Counted from the first letter of the stretch, positions 24,670 to 36,129 are shown. The stretch is 64,000 nt of DNA from Lepeophtheirus salmonis (GCF_016086655.4 NC_052141.2:2542001-2606000), one strand, 5' to 3'. Notes: generated by a model not told the origin, from the letters alone. Numbers and translations are program-made.

Positions 24670-26328
24670 AAAAGGTTTGTTGAACTCCGATACTGAGGTT
24701 TTTATACAAAATCAAGGTAATTTAGACAAATTTGAAGAGCCAAATTTCGATGAAATTCAACGAATGTTTGTAAAAAAGAAAATTACAAGTACATATCAAC
24801 ATATATGTATATCCGATGGTTGTTTTTTTTGGTTTTTTTTGACGCATAGAAAGAGATAACCATTTTTCAACTTATTGTCGAAAGCTGAAACGAATTTAAA
24901 TGTAATGAGAAAACAGTCCTCGTCCAAAAATCGCATCTAAAATAAAATTCCATCATATAAAAATGCAAAATTGAATAACTTAAAAATTTCATTTGATACT
25001 GATTCTACACCAACTACCTACGACTCCTTAACATTATTCATAGTGGATTCTTGTGTAGAAAAGATATAAGTGGAAATGAAACGATCCGATGGCCGCTCAA
25101 ATAATCCAACCTTTAGTGACAAAGTGAACAGTGATACAATTTGAACGAGTGATGCCGTAATGTACTAAATAGCTATATCAATGCAAAATAAAGAAATATA
25201 TATTGGCAAAGACAGGAAGACTCAATAAATGTCCTTATAAACAAAAAAATGATTTCTCAAAATAAATTTGATGAATTTCTACTGTATACAAATTTCGCTA
25301 ACAGCAACTATACCAATCCGACGATCCCTTGCGGAAAGTTTCAATGATCTTTGAAACCATAAACGGAACTGCAAAAAAATATGTGGAAACGTTTGAATAT
25401 ATTTGTGTTGATGAATCGATGGTCAAGTACTTTTGACTCCACAGTATGAATAAATCCGCCAAATCAAAACCAACACTATTTGGGTCTACTAAGATTTATG
25501 TTCTAGCTAAGCGTCTTCATTGTGTTCCTTACGAAGGAGCCAGAACACAATAAAATAGTTATGAATTGGGACTAGGGAGGGATGTTGTTTATGCACTAAT
25601 TGAAAAATAAACAAATTTCCAAATGTTGTAAGGCGGTCATGGATAATCATTATATTAGTTTTGACCTCATAGACAACTTGAGAGATTTAAAAAAAGTTGG
25701 ATAACTAGGCATTGTTAGATCCAATCCCATCAAAACAGGAATCAATGAAAGTGAAAAGAGGGGTAATGAAGTGTACTTTAACGATAGTGATAAACTAATC
25801 ATTGTTTGAAACGACAGCAGACCAGTTTATATTTCAAATAATCTTATTGAAAAAGATCTATTTGTGAAGACAAAAGTAGAAGCAAATCAGCCTTATTTGT
25901 GCAAAATTTACAACAACACTATGGAGGGGTTGACATACTGCGTTATTTGGTAAGTTTACGTAAAAAAAAGTTATGGGTGATTTTATCATTGGTTTTAAAA
26001 TGAGCAAATGGTTCAAGGATGGCGTGATTATAGAAATAGTTGTATAATATTAAATTGAAAGGAGAAATAAAATATATTATTAATTGATTTTAGACGAACA
26101 TATACAAAATCCTGGTTAACCAATCATGATGAACATATCCACACTATTATTTCCCAAACTTAATACATAAAAAATACTTTTTCTGTAGGTTATGATAATG
26201 GACGGCATTTAATAGTTAAAATAAATAAACGAAATGCTTGTGAATCTTGTTCTTCAAGATGCATACATAGATGCAACAACTGCGGCGTAGGTTTTAGTGC
26301 TAATTGTTTTGAAAAATACCGTATTTAA
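24670..26328 (+). pseudogene. piggyBac-type transposase relic (DDE_Tnp_1_7)
   Basis: Broken + strand frames give, in order: PNFDEIQRMFVKKKIT (24740-24785); CVDESMVKYF at about 25405-25432 with the first catalytic Asp; SMNKSAKSKPTLFGSTKIYV and LAKR; ELGLGRDVVYALIEK; MDNHYISFDLIDNLRDLKKV with the second catalytic Asp (25641); GNEVYFNDSDKLIIV; YISNNLIEKDLFVKTKVEAN; KIYNNTME shifting into GGVDILRYL with the third Asp (about 25932). The end is a Cys-rich tail, ACESCSSRCIHRCNNCGVGF then SANCFEKYRI and TAA at 26326-26328, matching the zinc-binding C-terminal domain of piggyBac transposases that recognises the element ends. At least seven stops or frameshifts kill it. Family enzymes cut at TTAA without leaving a footprint. 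Clear ends could not be assigned; cgtacatttctgtacg at about 26490 is a hairpin beyond the tail. Confidence 0.8.
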
Positions 26329-26339
26329 CACATGTAAAT

Positions 26340-27260
26340 ATTGTGTATCAATGTATTGCTTATTATATTTATCGTAATAAAGTTAACTTGGAATAAAAGA
26401 ATACGAAAATTAGTCATAACCCTATTTATTATCATAGCATCATTTTAATTTATAAGCAAAAATAATTTGGTAGGAAATCTTCCCAAACGTACATTTCTGT
26501 ACGTGCCCATCAACGTCACAAGGTAAACTTTTGATGAAAATATGATTTTGATTAGTAATATACGTACTAATAGAAGGTACTTTATAAAATGTCATAAAAA
26601 AATTAAAACGATTTCTACACTCGGGGAGTAATGGATTAAATTATCAAATAAAATATGAAATAGTGTTTTCCTCATTTGAAATCTTTACTTTTTTTTATGA
26701 AGCAAATAACACCAGAATTAATTATGCTGGAGTGCTATAATTGGTGTCATCTGATTTCCCAAGTTCGTGCAGTTGATCCAGACGGAGTTATTGAAACTAA
26801 CTCTAGAACCACTTATGAAAGATTAAATATTATTTTGTATAAAGTAAAATGGTAGGGATTGTTCATACGTCATACATTAATATAAATGCAAACATAGACA
26901 TCTAGGAGTGGAAATTGGATCAAATGTCAATTATACTCAAGTTCAAATTGTACTACATTGCCCAATACTGTTTCTGGTTTTTTTACTGTATATTCCTTGA
27001 AAATATATGGACACTTTTTCCCTTTTTTGATTTTTCTTCTAGATTGCTTTCAATTAATATTGACGAATTTTTGTCAATTCCTATAAGCAAATACATCTTA
27101 TTCACCCATTGAATAAGAAATGGATATATTTTATTTGAAAGGTCCCATATTGGGGTCTATATAAGTATCTTAAATTATATAAAAGTTTTAAACTACACCC
27201 TAAATTCTTGTGTATCGTCGCTCATTCTAGACTCAAAATAGGTTCCACTCAGTGGCAATT
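26340..27260. other. AT-rich non-coding DNA with a partial family A copy
   Basis: There is a hairpin acgtacatttctgtacgt at about 26489-26506. A partial family A copy lies at 27050-27230 (attgacgaatttttgtcaatt, tatttgaaaggtccc, ttttaaactacaccc, attcttgtgtatc). No gene is seen. Confidence 0.5.
27050..27230 (+). repeat. Dispersed repeat family A, partial copy
   Basis: The words gacgaatttttgtcaatt, ttatttgaaaggtcccatat, gggtctatataagtatctta and aaattcttgtgtatc match the modules of the 3.0- and 5.8-kb copies in order and orientation. Confidence 0.55.
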
Positions 27261-27269
27261 TAAGCTTGG

Positions 27270-27790
27270 GGAACCAAAAAAAAAAAGTCACAAAACTAAA
27301 TCAAGTGAATATGGTGGTTCATTGTGTGTATGCCTTTGGTTTGCTCACTGTCGTGACTCTGGGCGATGACCCCTTATCGTTGATTAAAATTCACGAGTTG
27401 TTCTTTCAAACTTCTGGCTGTTTTGACGGATATTCTCACACAAACGCCTTAGTATAGCCTAATAGTTCTCCTGACTGTTTGTCCCTTTGGAACGAATTCA
27501 AGATGAACCAGACTGCAGATTTAAAAAACAATGAGCATCACCTTAACTTTTTGGCAGATCTCACGTCCCTCCTTTTGCACAATTTGTACCACTCATTTTT
27601 GGCTCATCAGCATATGAAATTTCGTTTGGAACTCAAAATTTGAGGCAAAATCTTTGTTCAATAATCTTGTTCTTTGTCAAAATCGTTGAGCACTAGTAAG
27701 ATAGGATTATTTATCCAGCTGTTGCAAGCAAATTGGTCAACAGATTGCGCTCAAACTTGACATCTTGATGAAATACAGTGCTACCAACCA
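27270..27790 (-). pseudogene. DD34D mariner transposase relic (copy 1 of a tandem pair)
   Basis: The minus strand, with frameshifts, reads DEPKMSGTNCAKGG, EICQKVKVMLIVF, VHLEFVPKGQTVRRT, then RIRQNSQKFERTTRE, AQSHDSEQTKGIHT and NEPPYSLDLVL. These correspond to the mariner blocks KVKVMLI-FFD, HEFVPEGQTVN, the block around the second Asp (HHDNA.aHt, here degenerate) and PPYSPDLAPCDFFL. Spacing between the last two is shortened. The first catalytic region is missing. It is a dead irritans- or mauritiana-like mariner and not part of the DD37D group. The part from about 27418 to 27790 is duplicated at 28155-28530. Confidence 0.7.
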
Positions 27791-28840
27791 AGCAAAAAAC
27801 AGATTTTGAATCCTTTCAAGGCGGGCAATTCAAATTAATAATTTCTTATGTATTCGCAAGATACGCTAAATTGATCTAGATACTTCTTTTTTGCGAATTC
27901 GACCAATGATATTATAAAACGACATTAATTGTTGTTTATTTTCGCAAGATATTAGTATTATGTTTTCATCCTTGATTAGAGAAAATCTAAGAATTTGATA
28001 ACTACGTCTTAGTTTGCTCTGAAAAGACGAACATTAATTTAAGGATTTGGTCGGGAGTTATATTTGTTTTTATTAAAACAATATTTGTCTGTTCGTCGAT
28101 GCCTAAAAGTTTAATCGCTTTGTAAAATCAACACGAGTTGGTGTTCCATAATTACAGCTGTTTTTGACGAATTTTCTCACACAACCGCCTTAGTATAGCC
28201 AAATAGTTTTCATGACTGTTTGTCCCTTTGGAACGAATTCAAGATGCACCAGACCGCAGATAAAAAAAAACAATTAGCATTACCTTAACTTTTTTGGACG
28301 ATCTCACCTCCCTCCTCTAACGCTGTGTACCACGCATTTTAAACTCGTCGGCATATGAAGTTACGTTCGGAACTCAAAATTTAAGGCAAACTCTTTGTTC
28401 AATTATTTTCATTCTTTGTAAAAATTGTGGAGCACTAGTAAGGTAAATTGACTTATCCAGCTGTTGCAATCAAACTGGTCCACAGATTAAGCTTAAACAT
28501 GGCATCATGATGAAAAAACAGTCCTGCCGACCTAGAAAATCCCTTCAAGGCGGGCAATTTAAATAAACAATTTCCAAAGTATCAACAAGATACACTAGAT
28601 TGATCTAGAAACTTCTTTTTAGCGAATTTGGCCAATGATATCATAAAACGACCTTAACTGTTACTGTTGATATTAGTAGCATTATGTTTTCATCCTTGAG
28701 GAGAGAAAATCTATGTATTGAATAACTACGTATTAGTGTCCAAATAAAACACGAAGAATAATTATAACGATTTGTTCCGGAGTTATATTCGTTTTTAATC
28801 AAACAATATTGGTCGTTCGCCAACACCTAATATCTTCAAT
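27418..28840 (+). repeat. Imperfect tandem duplication, 741-bp period
   Basis: Unit 1 is 27418-28115 and unit 2 is 28155-28840. The phrase tgactgtttgtccctttgg occurs at 27472 and 28213, giving a 741-base offset. Matches extend through atcatatg/gcatatgaa, ctagtaag, ctgttgca, ttcaaggcgggcaatt, ttgatctaga and catccttga to gcctaaaag / acctaatat. Each unit contains mariner coding memory and about 300 bp of non-coding element sequence. Numerous differences mean the duplication is old. Confidence 0.75.
28155..28530 (-). pseudogene. DD34D mariner transposase relic (copy 2 of a tandem pair)
   Basis: This is the second copy of the block around VHLEFVPKGQTV (minus strand of about 28215-28255), with the same flanking words as copy 1 but its own substitutions and indels. 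It begins at cagctgtttttgacg, so it lacks the PPYSPDL end present in copy 1. Confidence 0.65.
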
Positions 28841-28859
28841 CAATGAACTACTTATAATT

Positions 28860-29340
28860 ACACATAATTTATTCTCTTATTACAACGTGTTGTAATGATA
28901 GACACAACGTGATAATTTATTGAGATTATACTTGTGAAGTATGTAAAGGGTAAAAGATGAAAGTTAATTATATCAATTCTGAGCTCATTATGTAATTATG
29001 TTTTTTCCCAAATCTCAATTACTCATACACAAAGAACACACACTAATGATGGGACTAGTAGCAACATTAAATTATACAAGAGGTAGTTGGCTTGAAGGAA
29101 CATACTATGGGTATTAGGTGTGACGAAAAATAAAAGAACTTTTTTTGGATGTACTCTAAATTATAGAAAATATAAGTTGCGCTCCTGTTTATTATAGTAA
29201 TTTATATAATTGGGTTGTTCATGTACCTATCAGATTTTGAACTATCCTGCATGTTACACTTGATTAAAATAAGAATAAAGTCAAATGAACTTATATTTAG
29301 TCGTCATCAAAGTAACTTTTATACCAAATAAACTTATCAA
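28860..29340. other. AT-rich non-coding DNA
   Basis: Includes the inverted run acaacgtgttgt at about 28882-28893. No gene or repeat is recognised. Confidence 0.5.
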
Positions 29341-29344
29341 AGAA

Positions 29345-29890
29345 TATTGGCGGCAATGACATAATCCAAGTAGGCTAGAAGGCCACTCACACATAACAGA
29401 TATAGTTGTGGCTCTTTCGCACCTTATTCATGGAGGAATTGAGGTAGGCAATTTTGCTTTAGCTGACTCGGTAGTCTTTGAACTCTACTTCCCACTTGAT
29501 GTTGTAGTCCAGCAGGTGAAGCTCCAAGATGGCCATAAGTTAATTAAAAAGTCGTTAAGAAGACACCTACAACGCTGTAAGCAAAATTGTTCGTGCTTTT
29601 GAGTCAGTGCAGAATGGCTTCTTCTCAAACTTCTAACATTGTCACTCCAACCCCTTTCCATCAGCCTTGTCCAACTTTGATACGGTAGAATGGTAGAGAG
29701 ACTCATTTTTTGCGAATTTGGACAATGATTTATCCGAATTTGTCTCGAAAGATGATTTGGTAGCTTCGGGACTCTTCTACCACTATAAGAACGATCCTAG
29801 AGGACAGCATCATCTTACAGACGCATGTAAACACAGAAGAGGGTTTGGCGGTTCACCCCAAGTTGCCTTTTGATGTAAAATCGAACCTTC
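29345..29890 (-). pseudogene. maT-like DD37D transposase relic, internally deleted
   Basis: The minus strand has an N-terminal part with VETLFCVYMRL then SGRRVPKLPNHLSRQIRINH, and CPNSQKMSLSTILPYQSWTR. This has the layout of the first helix-turn-helix, the SGRP linker and the second helix-turn-helix. After a jump it reads LLDYNIKWEVEFKDYRVS and KIAYLNSSMNKV, the block just after the third catalytic Asp (D of LLDY retained). The residue four after that Asp is Lys (AAG), followed by W. The whole region containing the first two Asp is gone. The 30.9-31.25-kb relic shares its N-terminal layout, including TILPYQS / TILPCQT. Confidence 0.6.
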
Positions 29891-30263
29891 GTGACGTCAT
29901 TGAGGGTATTTTTACTTGTTTTAACTATTAATTGATATAATAGAATAAATTATATTACTAAATAAGAATATTATTTTCTCATATTTCATTGATACCATGA
30001 AAATTATTTTCAAGATATTTCCAAAGATCCTAATAGATCTTATATATCTTATTTGGCTTAATAAACCATCGACATTTTACAGGAAAAATTCCAAAGTTAA
30101 GGCCATGTCTGAAGGACTGATAGTCTTAAGGACGGATCCCAAGGACCGTATATTTAGGACCGATAGGACCATATATTTAGGAACTACACAACACTACCTA
30201 ATAGAGTTCACATAATTATTAACACTAGAACGGCGGATGGTAACAACCCCCTTAAACGTCTGT

Positions 30264-30283
30264 GGATATCAAATATGATATCC
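30264..30283. repeat. Palindrome, copy 1, in the TTAA element
   Basis: ggatatcaaatatgatatcc: 8-base arms with a 4-base centre, 32 bp inside the left end. It is identical to 30722-30741. Confidence 0.85.
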
Positions 30284-30721
30284 ATTTATTTTTTGATATT
30301 TGGTTCCTGGCATTTCTTGAAATCTTAAATATACCAGTTAGTTGTAAATAAATACATGTAGCATCTAATTATGGTAATCAACAAAATTTCTTATCGTGAG
30401 GCTTGTCAAAAACTTCATTAAAGTCAGCAGAATCAGGCAAAATAGAATAAGGTGTTGGACAATTTTTTATCTTGTTCCAAATCATCCCTTTCTGAATCAG
30501 AGTACATTTTGGGCAAAAGATAATGTTTTATTTTTTCAATGTGTAATTTTTTCTTGGACATCCTTCTATAACAACAGGTGGAATTGGAATGGTCAGATCA
30601 GTAAAATCTAGTTTTATATTTATACATTGAGGGTTCCTTTTTAGAGTTTTTCATTCATGTCTGAACTTGCTTGAGCCCGTTCAAACGCATTTGTAGAACA
30701 AAAAGATACTTTGAAATGACT

Positions 30722-30741
30722 GGATATCAAATATGATATCC
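30722..30741. repeat. Palindrome, copy 2, in the TTAA element
   Basis: Identical 20-mer to 30264-30283. The phrase acgtctgt sits just before copy 1 and just after copy 2 (cacgtctgtag), so the flanks are related too. Confidence 0.85.
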
Positions 30742-30881
30742 ACGTCTGTAGTGTTCACTATATCAACGAAACGATTACTAATTTTTTTTTTCTGTGTTTA
30801 ATAAAATGAATTAGAAAATTCAAAAGTTTATAAACAAATACAATCAAGAAGAGTCTGATAATTTTTCAGTGAATCCCAAAT

Positions 30882-30901
30882 GGGTATCAAATATGATAGC
30901 C
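30882..30901. repeat. Palindrome, decayed copy 3, in the TTAA element
   Basis: gggtatcaaatatgatagcc: two differences from the other copies, ending four bases before the right 10-bp terminal repeat. Confidence 0.75.
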
Positions 30902-30939
30902 AGGTCGTTCTAGTGTTAATGAATTAACCTCAAAAATGG

Positions 30940-31250
30940 TATATTTCCCAATTTCCATTGCCAACGTTTGACAAGGTAGAATGGTTTGCAGATGTTATCT
31001 TTTTTATTGCAAATTTGGCCTTGAATATGGCTCTGTTGACCTCACAAGTGCATCAGTCAGTTTGATAGGATAATTTGACTAGTCTATATATTCAAAGACG
31101 ATCCTAGGGCTGGGCATATCTTACAGGAGCTTGAAAAGGTGTTAGATGTTGTGGAAGTTAACCCCGAGCTGCTTGATGATGTCCTAGGTTTCCAGGCTGG
31201 CGAAGATCAAAGTTGCAATCTCCAACCTTTTTGTCTCCATCTTTTTCCGA
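30940..31250 (-). pseudogene. maT-like transposase relic, N-terminal DNA-binding part
   Basis: The minus strand reads KKMETKRLEIATLIFASLET, a stop, then DIIKQLGVNFHNIQHLFKLL, a stop, and further words such as TDALVRSTEPYSRPNLQ and TILPCQTLAMEIGK. This is the shape of the first helix-turn-helix (R.EIA.L...G...DI...LGV....I..V.K.L) and a decayed second one. No catalytic part is seen on the downstream side, where the TTAA element lies instead. Similarity to 29500-29890 suggests the same subfamily. Confidence 0.55.
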
Positions 31251-32590
31251 AAGTGAGATATAGGTATTTGTTTGCAATATGTCGTTTGAAACATAACAAC
31301 ACCTTTTTTTTTAATATTAACTACCCTGTAGATATATATATATTTTTGTTTGTATCGATAAAGAATATACATACAACGCGTTTATTTTTATCCATGACTC
31401 AATAAAAGTAATAAAAAATAAATCAAGGCCTCAAGGTAAATTGCAAAGTACCAAAGTGAGTGTACATATGTTTGTACAAGTGTATTGGTCGTATCTACAT
31501 ATAGGTACTAGCAACCAAAGTCAATATATGTAAATAATTCCATTAATTTTTCAATCTTTGATAAATATATTGGCTCCATGCAAATTACGATATCTTGCAT
31601 AAAGATTGTTTTGATTTTTTTTTTTTAACATTTACAATACGTTTGGGTAAATAGAAAAAAAAACATGTCAGACATTGGCAGATTGCTATTTGATATTTTA
31701 GTATTGTTATTATTATACTATAATCACATTTTGCATATTGAGTAAATAAGTAGAAGTATTTAATAAAACATTATAGCAAAAATGGCATGTGAGGTCAAAA
31801 TTTTTAAACGATTAAGGATAATTCAATATGATTAAAAATTTATAGAGCATGAAAGGAACATTAATAAAAAAAATAGAGCGTAAAATTTTACAATACACAA
31901 AAAAATCCTTATTGTATTTCATCCCAGTCATTTGAATAAAAAGCCTATTAAGGACTCAAATATGTCTATTAAATATTGGGATGTAAGGAAAAAATAAGTG
32001 ATAAAATGAATTAAAATTTTCTGATTTTTTTCCATGATTGTTTTTATGTTGAAAGAAATATTAAATGAACAAACACAATGGGTTTGAGTGACAGTGTTAA
32101 AAAAATGTTTGATTAAGAAGGATATTTACATATCAATGATATAAAAGCAAATAAAGTTACTGCCTCACAAAGATAATAAATATTCAATTTAATTTTTTTT
32201 TAAATGACACTTTTTTTAAAAGAATAATATAATTTAATTAAAAAGACGTTTGTCAACTACACATTAAAATAAAGTCATGCCTTTTTTGGCATGTTCCATG
32301 CGTACAATGTACGTATATATATATATAACATGATAATGAAATATTACTTACAACTGATTTAGAGCCTCTCACGTCATTTGTGGACTTATTAAGGCTCATT
32401 TTGTTTTTGTTGGATCCCTCATTAAATCAACAGAAACAGCTGTTTATCAATTAAAATACTTTAATCATAAAATATGCAGAAGGAAACTCGTTTGTGGATG
32501 GGGCCCAAAGGTTCATTCATCTATTATTTCTTCAATTAAAAGTTATTTGATTTAAATAGCATATACCTATATATATATATATACATAAAA
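31250..32590. other. AT-rich non-coding DNA
   Basis: TA microsatellites occur near 31330-31346, 32313-32326 and 32567-32582. No gene is recognised. Confidence 0.5.
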
Positions 32591-32890
32591 ACAATCTTGA
32601 AGAAAAATTGAGAGAAAAGGAAATCCCTATTAATTTTTTTACTTTATTTATGCATCCTAATATTTCATAGAAATATTTGTGTCAATTTTTGGCTTTACAT
32701 TCAAATTTCTGGCAGAAGTTGAGATACCCAAAAAGCTAAACTATAGTTTATTATGTTTATTTGAATGAAAGGACTTAAATTGGCTCCGATATGGTCTCTT
32801 TTATATAAATAATAATTGTTAGTACAAACTAGGGCTTAATAAGAATTTTTTTATTGATAGAAATTGACGAATATTCTTTAAAAAATACAA
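32590..32890 (-). repeat. Dispersed repeat family A, inverted copy
   Basis: Read on the minus strand it carries the family A words in order. They are gacaatattcgtcaatttcta (here as attcgtcaatttctatc), the tcttattaag phrase, aaactatagtttagct, tatctcaactt, and the final ccctattaattttt / tccttttctctc region next to cttgaagaaaaa. Confidence 0.5.
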
Positions 32891-33269
32891 ATGTCATGTA
32901 CACTCCATTTTGAGTAACTTCATTTGCTTGTTCTTTTGTTAAAAGGGTACATACATTAAAGGGATATTTGAAAACTTTCATGTAGGTACCTTGATAACTT
33001 GACGGCCCGCATAAGAATTGGTCAATTTAAGAAGCTAATTACAAAACCATTAATTTTTCATCGGAGTTGTCTCGTCACCAAAAAAAAAAAAATCGAGAAT
33101 CATTTTTCTAAAAATTCACTGTGGACTACATCAATTCTATTTAAATGCACACATATTTTATTGGAAGAATTGATAATTGTTCTATAATTTGATGCAATTT
33201 TATAAAAATCAAATTTTACTTATTCAGATTCCAATATATAAATTCAAATTTTGCTTATTCAGATTACAA

Positions 33270-33535
33270 TTTCAGATATTGTAACACCTTGACGAATTAT
33301 TGTCAATTTCTATCAATAAATAATTCTTATTAACCTTTTTTGTGCGACTCAAATTCTATTTAAATTATCTTAAATTGATTGTCACATTAAAAAAATCAGA
33401 ATTTTATATATTTTAAATGAAGGAGCAATATTGGAGCCAATATATGTCTTTTAAATCAAATAAAGATTCTAAACTAAAGCTAACATATTATTCTAACTCA
33501 ACTTATCTCACAATTTGAATACAAAGTTCTGGCTC
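33270..33535 (+). repeat. Dispersed repeat family A copy
   Basis: Words in family order: ttgacgaattattgtcaatt, tctatcaataaataattctt, attaaccttttttgtgcga, ctatttaaattatctt, ggagcaatattggagccaat, atcaaataaagattctaaac, taaagctaacat and aactcaacttatctcaca. It ends directly against the 33.57-kb transposase relic. Confidence 0.6.
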
Positions 33536-33567
33536 CATTAAGAGCAAAACAAACGTCAACGAGTAGA

Positions 33568-34046
33568 ATGGATCAGCAAAGGAGTGAAATTTTGAAGCTT
33601 CTATCATGCAGCATGTCCCCATGGCAAAATCCAAGGGTCACCGTAAATCGTGCCAGGGACTTATTCAACGCCACCATGGCCTTGGGCGTTGTATTGAGCA
33701 AAGGGAAGTATACTATTTTAATGGAAATGAAGGAGAGGCTTAATGCAGATGCTTACAATAAAGTTATATATAAGAAAGTGATACCTTTGGCTAGAAAAAA
33801 GTTTGGTACAACTTTATATTCACTCAAGGCGGTGCTCCGTTTCATCGTGCTTCTAAGACCAAGTCCTTCCTAAGAAACAAATTTCAGGACTTTCAGGCCT
33901 CAAAATGTGGCTGCTCTCCTCCTCCAGAGACGAACCCCTTGAACTACTCTATCAAGTTTGAATCTGACTACATTGTCAAGGTATGCAAAGGATTTAGGCT
34001 TCGTATTGAGGGAAATATTAGAGCTGAGGCAACACATATTGAATAA
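33568..34046 (+). pseudogene. maT-like DD37D transposase relic, internally deleted
   Basis: The start at 33568 opens MDQQRSEILKLLSCSMSPWQ, joined within about 20 residues to VTVNRARDLFNATMALGVVL, so both helix-turn-helices and the first Asp are missing. It continues RLNADAYNKVIYKKVIPLAR (the block before the second Asp) and, after a frameshift, QGGAPFHRASKTKSFLRNKF, where the second catalytic Asp is Gly. The third block reads TNPLNYSIKF (Asp to Asn, AAC). The codon four further on is AAG rather than Trp. The tail SDYIVKVCKGFRLRIEGNIR ends ATHIE and TAA at 34044-34046. The SPW.NPR..V phrase recurs in the 40-kb relic. Confidence 0.75.
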
Positions 34047-34049
34047 AAG

Positions 34050-35540
34050 TTGTACCCCGCACTATTTTTCTATGATTTTCTTAAATTAATGTTTCTTGTT
34101 TAAATTTTACTCTATAATATTTTTAATAAACATAAAGGTGTATCACTCAATCAAATCAACCATGTTTATCTTTAAATAATATGGATATGATCGAATATGA
34201 AGAAAAGGAATAAATTAGGATTTATTTCTTAACTTGCGTTTTGTAAAAGATTGTTTTTTATGTTTATAAACATGCTATTTTCAACAAAGTATTTTTAATT
34301 TGAGAAATAACAAATCTGTGAACGTTGGGACCCATCCATAAAAGAGTTTAAAGACGTAAACAACATAATTATTCTGAATCAAATAAAGTTTTTAAACTGT
34401 AGCTTGAATTCTTATATATTAACGCATTCCACAAAGTCGAAGTCAAAACCTTTATTTGACTCAAATATATATATGAAATATAGAAATGTATTTATTTATG
34501 AAGCAAATATTAAATTAAAATTTTTTTGGTCGACGGTATGTTGATGAAAGATATATATCATTTAAATTATTGAAGATTTGAGACAACTTTTAAAAAAATT
34601 AAAAATATATTCCTTGAGGATAAATTTGACATATTACTTATATTATCATAGACTTTGCTGTCCTTAATGCAAATGCTCACATCGAAAAGATACTTTTAGA
34701 TAAGGAACAAGTATTTAGAGGAGACCTATGATATTTATTGCTACAACAGCGAAGTATGACGTACTTAACATTAGGATCCACAACAACGACGGTAATGGAT
34801 TTGATACAGAGGTCAATCTTATGCACTACTAGCCTTCATGTTAATGTAACACAATTTCTTTTAGTTATCCACATGATAAATTCTTATGTTTTGGATAATA
34901 TGAATGAAGATAAAAAATATTGTCGACATCAACTAGTTCCATTGAGCTTTAATAGAAAAAGTATCGCAACTCTTCCCGTTCTCTTCTGGAAGCATTTCAA
35001 GTAATTACATGAATACCCGCCTATGAAGCTCCATTAAATGTAGTAATATCAAAAACTGACCCTATTATATATTATTAATAAGTTGTAGAATAACAGTAGA
35101 ACAGGTGTGAAGGTATGAAATGGGTTTTATTTGAACTTCGTGTACATACTCAACTTCATTTTCTTCAACAAGAAATCTATTGACTACCCCTCAACAACAA
35201 GAAAAAAAACACTTAGGAAAAAAAAAGCAAATATATGAGGAACAAAGAAAGAATTTTTTTATATTTTTTGGAGGTCAGACCTATAACTCTAAGTAGACAT
35301 TTCCGGTTCTTCAGTCTCTCAGATGTAGTTGTTCTATATATCTATAAAAATATGTTTTTTAAAGTGTCATTATTAATGCTGAAGGTACTATTCAAACCTT
35401 AGATATTATTGTTGTAATAATAATCTTTAGAAAATAGATTTGACCTTTGAGGGAAGAATAACATATTTTTTTCACTCTGTTTAGTTTATGAAACTACCTA
35501 TATCCACATTTACAAAACCATAAAAACGATTGGGGTCTCA
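34050..35540. other. AT-rich non-coding DNA
   Basis: A short family A echo lies at 34370-34440 (aatcaaataaagtttttaaa, gtagcttgaattctt). An 88-codon + frame at 34738-35004 has no recognised domain and is not repetitive in composition, so I leave it as a weak unknown. Nothing else is seen. Confidence 0.45.
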
Positions 35541-35659
35541 TATTGTTGAAGTGTCTACTGCTCCACAGAATATTAAGTTTTCCAATCGCTTACAAAAATT
35601 TGTCAAAAGTTACCAATTTTGGATTAACAAACTTATGTGTTATGCCGTAGAAGGTTTCA

Positions 35660-36070
35660 ACAATCTATAAATTAGAGGAACATTGGCCAGACAGTAAGCC
35701 AAGAATATGTCGTTTCTTGCATTCCTGGGCCGGTCCACCTCCACAACTATTTGTTATGAGAAAATACGTGTGTGGATTTATTGTGATGTTTGTATCAAAT
35801 TCAATGGAAGTGTCCGTTTTATCTACTCTTTACTCCCAAACTTGATGGTCAAGTCCTGACGGCAACGGTAGACAGTCTAACATATCCACTATCCCAAGAT
35901 CCTTTACAGCCAATCAGATCGTCTGAGTATCGACTTGAAGCTCCATAGCAGGTTCATATGCTTGTCGTTGGCTTGGCCTCTATTTTCGTAGACAAACTGG
36001 TCAGGAACTCATCATTGCGTCTGTGTTCTTGTGCACCCAGTATACACGCTCGATGCTTCATGTGAGTAAT
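35660..36070. other. Unclassified, less AT-rich patch
   Basis: This patch is richer in G+C than its surroundings and has short decayed frames on both strands (for example minus KHRACILGAQEHRRNDEFLT, plus SQDPLQPIRSSEYRLEAP). Such composition here normally marks a former element, but I recognise no family motif. Confidence 0.35.
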
Positions 36071-36129
36071 AATAATCTATTTTATTTTGGGCATATTAAA
36101 AAAGAAACGGAAAATAAACATGGTAAAAC

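Larger units (their letters stand above)
30223..30915. mobile_element. 693-bp piggyBac-like MITE flanked by TTAA
   Basis: TTAA lies at 30219-30222 and again at 30916-30919, the target duplication expected of piggyBac-superfamily insertion. The inner ends are perfect inverted repeats of 10 bp: cactagaacg on the left (30223-30232) and its complement cgttctagtg on the right (30906-30915). Inside, a 20-bp palindrome ggatatcaaatatgatatcc occurs at 30264-30283 and 30722-30741, and a decayed version (gggtatcaaatatgatagcc) at 30882-30901 next to the right end. The interior has no recognised domain (longest + frame 71 codons). It is a candidate non-autonomous element mobilised in trans. Confidence 0.75.

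Noticed and set aside
28871..28900. acaacgtgttgt as an operator-like palindrome
   Set aside because: It is a single short palindrome in AT-rich DNA with no neighbouring gene.
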